Source: JALZHR01 sp036389695
GTDB lineage: Bacteria; Acidobacteriota; Blastocatellia; Pyrinomonadales; Pyrinomonadaceae
DNA length: 21,680 bases
Direction: 5' to 3'
Assembly: GCA_036389695.1 (NCBI GenBank)
Contig: DASVWG010000258.1
Span: forward strand, 1-21,680
Positions 15,398 to 21,680 of the stretch are shown here, in pieces. How positions within the stretch are numbered: position 1 is the first letter of the stretch; every line of letters begins with the position of its first letter. Under the pieces are notes generated by a model. It searched no databases, had not been told where the DNA came from, and saw only the letters and a list, made by a program, of their open reading frames with translations. The translations under genes were made by a program, and so were the position numbers.

Positions 15398-15427
15398 ATA
15401 ATAGTTTGCAAGTAAAATAAATGTCAA
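15398..15427 (-). promoter_or_regulatory. Sigma70-type promoter of the three-gene cassette
   Basis: On the minus strand TTGACA (15427-15422) is followed after 18 bases by TATTAT (15403-15398). Transcription would start near 15391, about 30 bases before the membrane protein ATG and its AAGGAAA ribosome binding site. Confidence 0.65.
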
Positions 15428-15520
15428 ACAATTTTTATTTCAGCAACGCAAAATAGTAAATATAAGTGGACAACAGTAAGAATTGACAATCCGGATTAAT
15501 AAAGGATTATCAAAGACCGG

Positions 15521-15632
15521 CGGCAGGATTATGCTTCAATTTTACACTTCCGGCAAACTTATGCCCGGCTTGTGCCGAGAGATTACGGGTGCGGAAGTAT
15601 AAGTTGTCCGCTCTGGTCAGCTTGTGCTTCCG
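15521..15632. repeat. Cluster of diverged repeat copies bordering the second cassette (promoter side)
   Basis: Direct half-sites CGGCAGGATTATGCTTC (15521-15537) and CGGCAAACTTATGCCCGG (15551-15568) are followed by an imperfect palindrome. Its arms are GGAAGTATAAGTTGTCC (15592-15608) and GGTCAGCTTGTGCTTCC (15615-15631), complementary at 13 of 17 positions around a 6-base loop. It belongs to the same family as the copies at 2729, 6790 and 11515. The rest of the 15361-15866 interval has promoters on both sides and no gene. Confidence 0.8.
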
Positions 15633-15800
15633 AAACTTTCGGTTAAATTATCCTTCTCTATCTAAAATCAATAATTTACGGTTATTTTTGTTTATCTTCA
15701 CTGACGGCTCCTGCCTGATTCGACACCGCCGCGACAGACGATTTAAAACCGGACAAATTTTTTGTATAAAAAATAAACGGCATGTTATCTTGGATTTAAA

Positions 15801-15828
15801 TTGACATTTCACGGAAAATATATATAAT
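15801..15828 (+). promoter_or_regulatory. Near-consensus sigma70-type promoter
   Basis: TTGACA (15801-15806), a 16-base spacer and TATAAT (15823-15828) match both consensus hexamers exactly. The predicted start near 15835 leaves a leader of roughly 32 bases before the ATG of the PD40 propeller gene. Confidence 0.85.
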
Positions 15829-15866
15829 CCAAATCGCAGTAATTTCATTGAGACGGGAAGGTAAAA

Positions 15867-16946
15867 ATGAACCTTGAATTAAATATGGGCGCGCCGAAAG
15901 CAAAATTCACAGATAAAAGAATAATCTCCCTCTTTCTGGCGCTTTTTCTCTTAATCGGTTTTTCAGCCGCCGATGTATCGGCTGAAAACGGCAAGATTGC
16001 TTACGCTTACGGTAATGCAGTTTACAAAATGAATCCTGACGGCACCGGCGTGCAGCAGTTGACCTTTTCGACATACGACTTAAACAGCTATAGCCGGGAT
16101 TTTAGCCCGGTCTGGTCGCCGGACGGCACGAAGATAGCTTTTGTTCGTTTAAATTCTTACACGACGCCCGGCGACGACGGCGGCTGGAGCAGCGATTCTA
16201 GTTACAATACTGTTTATACTTATGGTATTTATACTATCGACGCTAACGGCGCAAACCTGACGCGGATAAAAAGCGGTCCGGCTTTTGTCAACGATTTGGC
16301 ATGGTCGCCGGACGGAACGACGCTTGCCTACGTGCAGGGCGGAGATACGACTTTTGCCGGAAGTTTTCAATCCTGCGGCGGAAACACAAATATTTATACG
16401 ATAGAAGCGACCGAAGGCGGCGAGCCGGTTTTGATTGAGTCGGCGCAGAACGGCATCGACCCGTCGTGGTCGCCGGACGGCACGAAAATATATTATGCGG
16501 TAAATAATACTTCCGCTAAATATGGGATTTATTCGGTCGATTTACTGACGACTGCGGTTCAGCGTCTGACTTTCGACGAGTTCGCGCCGGCTGACCCGGA
16601 AGCTTCGCCCGACGGCTCGAAGATAGCTTATGCCGTCGATTATGCGGTGACGGACTGTCTGGCGGGCAATATGAGCACGATGGGTCCGACCAGAGTGCAG
16701 GTTTACAACGGCAGTCTGATTATTTATAACATTTCGCAGAACAGCTCCGTAATAATAACGAACCGAGCCAGCAGCCCGGTCTGGCATCCGGGCGGCAATC
16801 TGATTCTTTTCGTCAGCGCGCTGAACGGCGCTTGGTCAGACGGAGTGGGCGAGCCTGATTTGTCGATTATCACGCCTGACGGGCATAATCTGACGATGAT
16901 TCAGAATTGGCAGACGGGCGAGCTGACCGGTTCGTGGAGCCCTTGA
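15867..16946 (+). CDS. Secreted TolB-like PD40/WD40-type beta-propeller protein
   Basis: This 359-residue exported protein has a signal peptide with a basic n-region (residues 11-18), a hydrophobic core at 19-32 and a likely cleavage after VSA at about residue 39. The mature part has five propeller blades, each with the PD40 signature or a variant: VWSPDGTKIAFV, AWSPDGTTLAYV, SWSPDGTKIYYA, ASPDGSKIAYA and VWHPGGNLILFV. Between them are strands of the form IYTIDANG and MNPDGTG. It has no peptidase or kinase domain, so unlike DPP4-type proteins it is propeller only, as in TolB, but without TolB's N-terminal domain. The start is supported by AAGGT five bases upstream and by the promoter at 15801-15828. 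A terminator follows it closely, so it is monocistronic. It probably mediates periplasmic protein contacts. Its partner is unknown. Confidence 0.9.
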   Translation: MNLELNMGAPKAKFTDKRIISLFLALFLLIGFSAADVSAENGKIAYAYGNAVYKMNPDGTGVQQLTFSTYDLNSYSRDFSPVWSPDGTKIAFVRLNSYTTPGDDGGWSSDSSYNTVYTYGIYTIDANGANLTRIKSGPAFVNDLAWSPDGTTLAYVQGGDTTFAGSFQSCGGNTNIYTIEATEGGEPVLIESAQNGIDPSWSPDGTKIYYAVNNTSAKYGIYSVDLLTTAVQRLTFDEFAPADPEASPDGSKIAYAVDYAVTDCLAGNMSTMGPTRVQVYNGSLIIYNISQNSSVIITNRASSPVWHPGGNLILFVSALNGAWSDGVGEPDLSIITPDGHNLTMIQNWQTGELTGSWSP

Positions 16947-16979
16947 TTATCGATTGATAAATAACTTAAATTTCGCTAC

Positions 16980-17019
16980 AGGAGAAAAGGTTTTTTTTAA
17001 TTTCCCTTTCTCCTTTTTT
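16980..17019 (+). terminator. Intrinsic terminator after the propeller gene
   Basis: AGGAGAAA (16980-16987) pairs with TTTCTCCT (17007-17014), extended by GG/CC beyond an A-C mismatch, with a T/A-rich loop and a run of six T at 17014-17019. It lies 33 bases after the stop codon. Confidence 0.75.
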
Positions 17020-17053
17020 GCTTCAAACGTCGGGAAAATTTAACATTATAAAA

Positions 17054-18829
17054 ATGAGAACTGTTGAAAACATTATTGATTACGCAAACTACACCGCCGT
17101 CGAAATCAACACGATGGCGAAAATATGCTGTCAAAAAGCCCGCCGCTTTGAAGATGCCGGTTCGTATTCGACGGCTGAAAGCGTGATGCAGCCGTTCTGG
17201 AACGGCGTCGGAACTCGTCCCCACACCGAGCGTCTGGATGAAGACGTTAAAGCTGAGGTTTTGCTGCGCTGCGGAGTTATCACCGGCTGGATCGGCAACA
17301 ACAAGTCGATTCCGCATTCGCAGGAATGGGCGAAAGATTTAATCAGCGAGAGCCTTTTTATTTTTGAAAATCTCGGCTTAGCCGAAAAAGCCGTCGAAGC
17401 GCAGATTGAATTAGCGCCGTGTTACTGGCGCGGCGGCGCTTTTGACGAAGCGCGGATTTTTCTTTCGATGACGATTGAAAAAATCAAGTTCGATGAAGCC
17501 ATCAGCGACGACATCAAAGCGCTGGCTTACCTGCGCCGCGCCGTTTTAGGCAACGACGAAGCGCTGCATCGAGAGGCGATATATTATCTCGAACAGGGCA
17601 GCAGGTTTTTCGATTCCGACAAAAATCCGTCGCTTAAAGGCAAGTATCACAACCAGATGGGCATCGCTTTGCAGTCCATCGGCGATTCGCAGAATAATCC
17701 GGAATTTTTAGACCGCGCGCTGATTGAATATTCCGCCGCCGGAATTTATTTCGAGGAAGCCGGTCATAAACGCTACACGGCGTTTGTCGAAAACAACATC
17801 GGGATGGTTTATCTTTCGCTGAAAAAATTTGCCGAAGCGCACGCGCATTTCGAAGCCGCGAAAAAGATTTTTACCAATCTGAAAGAACATATTTTCGTCG
17901 CGCAGGTCGATGAATCGATCGCCAAAGCGCTTATCGGGCAAAATTTACCGGAAATCGCCGAACGCTTCGCCCGCAAAAGCTCGGCGGCGTTTGAAAAGGC
18001 GGAAAGATTCGCTCTGATGATTGAATCGCAGATTACTTTGGGCATCGCGCTGGCGCGGATGAAAAAATTCGAGCAGGCGCGCATCGAGTTTGAAAACGCC
18101 GAACAAATCGCCAGCCGTATGACTTTGCCGAATCTCGCGGGATTAGCCATTCTGACGCTGCTCGAAGAATTAAAAACACAATTTTCGCCCGGCGAATTTA
18201 CGGAGTTTTACAATAAAGCCGACCAATATTTCGGCAGCCACGCGGAAATCGAAATGCTCAGGCGCATGCGCAAGCTCGCCGCGCATTTGATAAACGGCAA
18301 ACCCGAAACGCCTTCCGCCGAAAAACGTCCGGTTTCGCTGAATATGCCCGGAGAGACGGAAAACGTCGAGGAAAAAATAAATGAGATAATCAGTTCTTCG
18401 CAGGCTCGCTTTCGGAAAACCGTCGAATTTACTTCCGAAGCGCTGGCGGCGATGCGGAAGCTGTTTCTGGACGGCAATCTCAGGCGCCTGCAGGAGCTGG
18501 TCGAGCGAACGGTGGAGAAATCCGAGACGGACGCCGTGATTACTTCCGACGCGGTCGAAATCGTCGCGCTCAGAAATTCGCCGGAAGCCGATTTCGCCTC
18601 GCCGTGGCAGGATTTATCCCTGCGCGAGCTGACGCATAACATCGAAAAAAGATTGATTCAACTGGCTCTGAAAGAAGCGGGCGGAAAAATAACAGGCGCC
18701 GCCAAACTGCTCGGATTTAAACATTACGAGATGCTTCATTCGATTATCAAAAGCCGTCATCCCGAACTGCTCACGCAGCGAATTCCGCCCGTCAAACGCC
18801 GGAAAAGCATCATCAAAAAATCAAAATAA
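17054..18829 (+). CDS. TPR-repeat regulator with C-terminal Fis-type helix-turn-helix
   Basis: This 591-residue cytoplasmic protein has a large N-terminal helical-repeat part (about 20-400) with TPR-like hairpins, such as YHNQMGIALQSIGDSQ, FVENNIGMVYLSLKKFAEAHAHFE and QITLGIALARMKKFEQARIEF. A variable Glu/Pro-rich linker follows. The C-terminus (about 515-570) is a Fis/NtrC-type DNA-binding domain: LRELTHNIEKRLIQLALKEA, then GGKITGAAKLLGF, then HYEMLHSIIK. It has no AAA+ sigma54-interaction domain and no receiver, so it would bind DNA without activating sigma54 polymerase directly. The ATG at 17054 is preferred. A TTG at 17018 lies inside the T-tract of the preceding terminator and is unlikely. 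It sits between a secreted propeller and a secreted RHS protein, so regulation of envelope genes is plausible, but this is inference from position. Confidence 0.88.
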   Translation: MRTVENIIDYANYTAVEINTMAKICCQKARRFEDAGSYSTAESVMQPFWNGVGTRPHTERLDEDVKAEVLLRCGVITGWIGNNKSIPHSQEWAKDLISESLFIFENLGLAEKAVEAQIELAPCYWRGGAFDEARIFLSMTIEKIKFDEAISDDIKALAYLRRAVLGNDEALHREAIYYLEQGSRFFDSDKNPSLKGKYHNQMGIALQSIGDSQNNPEFLDRALIEYSAAGIYFEEAGHKRYTAFVENNIGMVYLSLKKFAEAHAHFEAAKKIFTNLKEHIFVAQVDESIAKALIGQNLPEIAERFARKSSAAFEKAERFALMIESQITLGIALARMKKFEQARIEFENAEQIASRMTLPNLAGLAILTLLEELKTQFSPGEFTEFYNKADQYFGSHAEIEMLRRMRKLAAHLINGKPETPSAEKRPVSLNMPGETENVEEKINEIISSSQARFRKTVEFTSEALAAMRKLFLDGNLRRLQELVERTVEKSETDAVITSDAVEIVALRNSPEADFASPWQDLSLRELTHNIEKRLIQLALKEAGGKITGAAKLLGFKHYEMLHSIIKSRHPELLTQRIPPVKRRKSIIKKSK

Positions 18830-18853
18830 TTTCATCGCTTCGGCAAAAATAAT

Positions 18854-18893
18854 TTGATAGATTCAGCAGCGCATAAGTTGCTGAATCTATTAA
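18854..18893 (+). terminator. Perfect 12-bp hairpin after the TPR-Fis gene
   Basis: ATAGATTCAGCA (18857-18868) and TGCTGAATCTAT (18879-18890) are exact complements around a 10-base loop. A G-U pair and two A-T pairs extend the stem to 15. It lies 25 bases after the stop codon. The downstream T-run is poor, so termination may be weak or Rho-assisted. Confidence 0.55.
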
Positions 18894-18954
18894 CGTTCGC
18901 TTTATACAATAATCTTGTAACAATAAATAACTACATTTTTTTCAGAAAAATGTA

Positions 18955-18983
18955 TTGACAAGAGATTAAATTGCGTGCATTAT
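18955..18983 (+). promoter_or_regulatory. Candidate sigma70-type promoter of the RHS gene
   Basis: TTGACA (18955-18960) is a consensus -35 box, followed after 17 bases by CATTAT (18978-18983), a 4 of 6 match to the -10 box. The predicted start near 18990 gives a leader of about 167 bases, long enough for the structured element downstream. Confidence 0.55.
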
Positions 18984-19084
18984 TTTGTCATCTGAATTTC
19001 CTTCGGAAAATTTAATCGAAAATTTAACAGGCATTTGGAATTCACACGCTTTAAGGATTCACAAAAACCTAAACCTATAGCCCA

Positions 19085-19131
19085 GACGGTCGGAGTGTCT
19101 CGCCAGTAGTGGCGAGAGACGAAAAACCGTC
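19085..19131 (+). ncRNA. Candidate structured leader RNA upstream of the RHS gene
   Basis: An outer helix GACGGT/ACCGTC (19085-19090 with 19126-19131) encloses an inner hairpin TCTCGCC-AGTAGT-GGCGAGA (19098-19117). The two are separated by an asymmetric purine-rich internal loop (CGGAGTG against GACGAAAA). The element ends 25 bases before the ATG and 12 bases before the AGGAG ribosome binding site. It is not a terminator because no T-run follows. I compared it by eye with cyclic-di-GMP, guanidine and preQ1 riboswitch patterns and found no clear match. It may be a protein-binding or stability element, or an undescribed cis-regulatory RNA. Confidence 0.45.
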
Positions 19132-19156
19132 GTTAAAGAACCAGAGGAGAATAAAC

Positions 19157-21680
19157 ATGTTGACAGGTAAAAATGAATTTAATTTCTCGAAAGTCAGCAT
19201 TTTCGGGAAGAAACGAGTAAGGAAAAACAACCGGCGGCGAAAACCGGCAATTTCAGCCGCCGCGCCGAACGGCAAGCGGAAAATCATAAGCTTTCTGACG
19301 AGCAAATCGTTCGTGCAAAAATCGGTCAGTCTTTTGCTTATCCTGGCGATGCTGGCGCAGACCACGCCGGCGATGCAGATGAATTTTCTGACGACCGCCG
19401 CCGAACTGAAAAACGATTTGGTTTTCTCGCTGAATGCCAGCCCGATGCTGGCTTTTATGAGCAGCACGCTGAAAGGCAAAAAGACGCCGAAACAAGATGA
19501 TAATACGGCGCAGAAAGAAATCACGCAGATTCAGATTCTGCCCGCCGTTTCCGAAATGCTCGAAGGCGACCGGATAGCTTTTACGGCGCTCGGCATCGAC
19601 GCGGAAGGCAACACGGTCAGCGGAATGAAATTTACGTGGTCGTGTTTCGACATCGGCGCGAATAAATCGTCGCCGATTTCGCCGAACGGTATTTTTAAAC
19701 CGACGTATCCGAGCGATTATAAAATCACGGTCACGGGCGGCGGCTTAAACGCCGGATTTCAGATAAAAGTCAAACCCGGCTTGAATCGCAAGGCGAGCGA
19801 CAAACCGACCGGTCAAGCCACGGTTTCGACGAAGACGACCGGCGCGACGTCGCGCGATTATAACGCGAATACAAGCACGAAAGACGACCCGAACCAGGGC
19901 AGCCTGATGCCTGACGATAACGGCTGGAATCCCAATAACTACGGCGATCTGGACAGTCCCGGAAATACGGTCGGCAATCCGCCGGGCGGTCCCGGAGACG
20001 AAGGCGCGGGCAACGGAAATTTCCAGCTTATCTCGCAGATTCTGGATTGGCAGACGCGCGGCTCGGACATTTCGCTGAAGCTTGCCTACAACTCGCGCCT
20101 CTGGGCAAAATCGGGCAGCAACATCACCTACGACATCGACAAAGGCTTTCCCGCGCCGGGCTGGAATCTCGGCTTCGGCAAGATGGTTTTGCCGGGCGGC
20201 AATGCGGGCGCGATGATCATCGAGCCGGACGGCACGCGCCATTCCTACACCGGAACGGTGACGACTTACGGCACGTCGCAATGGTTTAACGGCTACACGA
20301 CCGACGGCAGCTTTATCGATTACAGCTATTCGGGCTACAACGGCTACACGACCGGCTACGCGAGCCTGCCGAACGGAACGCGTATCGGATACGGCGCGGG
20401 CTACGACTGGACTATCTACCCGACCGACATCACCGACGCCAACGGCAACACGACGACCATCACATACGTCAACAATCAGGGACCGCGCATCTCGACGATT
20501 ACCGACCCGATGGGACGCGTCGTGCAGTTTCATTACGACTACAATAATCTTTTGACCGCAGTGACCGCTCCGGGTTTAGGCGGCGGCGCGGCGCGCACTC
20601 TGGTCCGGCTCAAATATCGACAGATCGGGCTGAGCTACCAGTTTTACGGTTTGACGGCGCACGTGCGCAATTCATACCCGTTTATGCTGGAATCAATCTA
20701 TTTTCCGGCGACGGGCAGCGGCTACTGGTTCGGCGACGGCGATTCGTATTCTTCCTACGGTATGCTGGCGAAAGTAGTGGAGCAGCGCGGGATGGGATTC
20801 GCCGCCGGTTCGCTGAACGACCAGGGAACGGTTTATCAGGGCGCGATGACGAAGCAGCAGACGTATAACTATCCGCTCTCACCCGTCTACGGTTTGACCG
20901 ACGCTCCGACTTACACGACTTTGACCGACACGTGGACGAAAGACGGAGTCAACAACGAGACGGCGGTGACGAATTATCTGGTGCAGACGAATCAATCGCC
21001 GCGCAAGATTACGATTACCGCGCCGAACGGCTTAAAGAGCGTCCAGTATTCCTATAACGCGCCGAATCAATGGAACGACGGGCTTATCTATCTGGACGAA
21101 GTCAGAAACGCCAACGCGGGCGACGCTCTTTTGCAAAGCAGCACGGTCACATGGGGGCAGGGAAATTATTATTCGCCGCGCCCGACTTCGATTTCCTCGA
21201 CCAACGAATTTCAGCAGACGACGCGCAAGGATTTCACCTACGGCGCGAATTATAATCAGGTTACTTCCGAGCGCGATTACGATTACGACGGCGTGACACT
21301 GCTCCGCGACGTCAGGACGCAGTATTCGAGCGACGCCAATTACGGCTACAATCATATTTTCAGTCTTCCGACCGTCATCGAAACTTATAAGGGAGACGGC
21401 ACGCGCGTCGCCCGCACCGAAGTCAGCTATGACGAAGACGCGGAAAATCTCGCCGATACGCCCGGCGTAATAAACCACTCGGAAAGCTACAATCCGCACG
21501 CGCCGCAGTATTGGGTCGAGCCGTATTGTATCGAGTATGACCCGTATTACGGCAATTACTGCACGAATTGGGGCGGCGGTTATTATGAAAGCGCGTACAG
21601 CCCGGGAACCGCTTATCGCGGCTTGGTCACGAGCATCAAAAGCTACGCCGACGCCGTGAATTTAAACAGCGCGACCGCCG
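19157..21680 (+). CDS. Secreted RHS/YD-repeat-type giant protein (3' partial)
   Basis: The frame is open from ATG 19157 to the window end, at least 841 codons, with AGGAG eight bases before the start. The N-terminus is unusual: about 55 basic residues (a run of Arg/Lys at 19-29) precede a hydrophobic segment at 57-66 and a possible cleavage near residue 72, an extended-type signal peptide. Residues about 118-215 resemble a bacterial Ig-like domain. After a Gly/Pro/Asn-rich linker (about 216-285), the protein has the Tyr-, Gly- and Asp-rich texture of RHS proteins, with motifs such as LKLAYNSRLW, PGWNLGFG, DANGNTTTITYV, DPMGRVVQFHYDYNNLLTAVTAP and ERDYDYDGVTLLRDVRTQYSS. RHS proteins form hollow beta-shells that can enclose a C-terminal toxin. 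Whether one is present lies outside the window. Confidence 0.88.
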   Translation, partial: MLTGKNEFNFSKVSIFGKKRVRKNNRRRKPAISAAAPNGKRKIISFLTSKSFVQKSVSLLLILAMLAQTTPAMQMNFLTTAAELKNDLVFSLNASPMLAFMSSTLKGKKTPKQDDNTAQKEITQIQILPAVSEMLEGDRIAFTALGIDAEGNTVSGMKFTWSCFDIGANKSSPISPNGIFKPTYPSDYKITVTGGGLNAGFQIKVKPGLNRKASDKPTGQATVSTKTTGATSRDYNANTSTKDDPNQGSLMPDDNGWNPNNYGDLDSPGNTVGNPPGGPGDEGAGNGNFQLISQILDWQTRGSDISLKLAYNSRLWAKSGSNITYDIDKGFPAPGWNLGFGKMVLPGGNAGAMIIEPDGTRHSYTGTVTTYGTSQWFNGYTTDGSFIDYSYSGYNGYTTGYASLPNGTRIGYGAGYDWTIYPTDITDANGNTTTITYVNNQGPRISTITDPMGRVVQFHYDYNNLLTAVTAPGLGGGAARTLVRLKYRQIGLSYQFYGLTAHVRNSYPFMLESIYFPATGSGYWFGDGDSYSSYGMLAKVVEQRGMGFAAGSLNDQGTVYQGAMTKQQTYNYPLSPVYGLTDAPTYTTLTDTWTKDGVNNETAVTNYLVQTNQSPRKITITAPNGLKSVQYSYNAPNQWNDGLIYLDEVRNANAGDALLQSSTVTWGQGNYYSPRPTSISSTNEFQQTTRKDFTYGANYNQVTSERDYDYDGVTLLRDVRTQYSSDANYGYNHIFSLPTVIETYKGDGTRVARTEVSYDEDAENLADTPGVINHSESYNPHAPQYWVEPYCIEYDPYYGNYCTNWGGGYYESAYSPGTAYRGLVTSIKSYADAVNLNSATA

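Noticed and set aside
15589..15804. Short frames on both strands (15589-15804 plus, 15648-15848 minus) in the intergenic region
   Set aside because: They overlap the repeat cluster and the promoter of the propeller gene, and neither has a ribosome binding site.
19040..19131. A cyclic-di-GMP-I riboswitch before the RHS gene
   Set aside because: The CCTAAACC string at 19068-19075 is suggestive, but the conserved core and the paired receptor-loop arrangement could not be found.
19745..20533. A 262-codon open frame on the minus strand rich in Arg, Val and Ala
   Set aside because: It lies entirely within the RHS gene frame, which has a ribosome binding site and recognisable RHS motifs. Its composition is what the complement of such codons gives.

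Overview
The window looks like a chromosomal segment of a Gram-negative bacterium of moderate GC content, most likely Acidobacteriota (Blastocatellia/Pyrinomonadales type). This is an inference from gene content: paired secreted DUF4097-like proteins behind a putative anti-sigma factor tail, a secreted WSPDG-repeat propeller, a TPR-Fis regulator, a secreted RHS/YD-repeat giant, and large hybrid kinases. No rRNA, tRNA or CRISPR array was seen.

Layout. 1-2041 (+): the end of a putative anti-sigma factor gene and two DUF4097-like exported proteins, closed by a strong hairpin. 2130-2720 (+): dCTP deaminase. 2729-6872: an AT-rich island bounded by two directly repeated ~80-bp palindromic elements. 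It holds a serine-recombinase remnant, a dGTPase-type HD dNTP triphosphohydrolase (-), a doubtful small ORF, and a SIR2-TPR protein (+) that diverges from the dGTPase. 6887-11219 (-): a two-gene phosphorelay (CHASE3/PAS/PAS hybrid kinase with two receivers and Hpt, then a double-receiver protein). 11515-15632: a second accessory cassette with copies of the same repeat family on both sides. It contains three minus-strand genes: a membrane protein with about four TM segments, a nucleoside-deoxyribosyltransferase-like protein, and a PEP-synthase/PPDK-like ATP-binding protein, driven by a good sigma70-type promoter. 15801-18893 (+): a secreted PD40 propeller with its own near-consensus promoter and terminator, then a TPR-Fis regulator. 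18955-21680 (+): promoter, structured leader and the first ~841 codons of a secreted RHS-type protein that runs off the window.

How the genes may work together. The two accessory cassettes are the most interesting part. The dGTPase plus SIR2-TPR pair would combine dNTP hydrolysis with NAD+ hydrolysis, two activities separately known in phage defence. The three-gene cassette has the logic of a nucleotide-signal or nucleotide-processing system with a membrane effector, and I do not recognise it as a named system. Both are framed by the same dispersed repeat, consensus GGCAAACTTATGCTTCC, which suggests that the repeats mark positions where accessory genes are gained. All functional statements for these cassettes are inference from sequence motifs.
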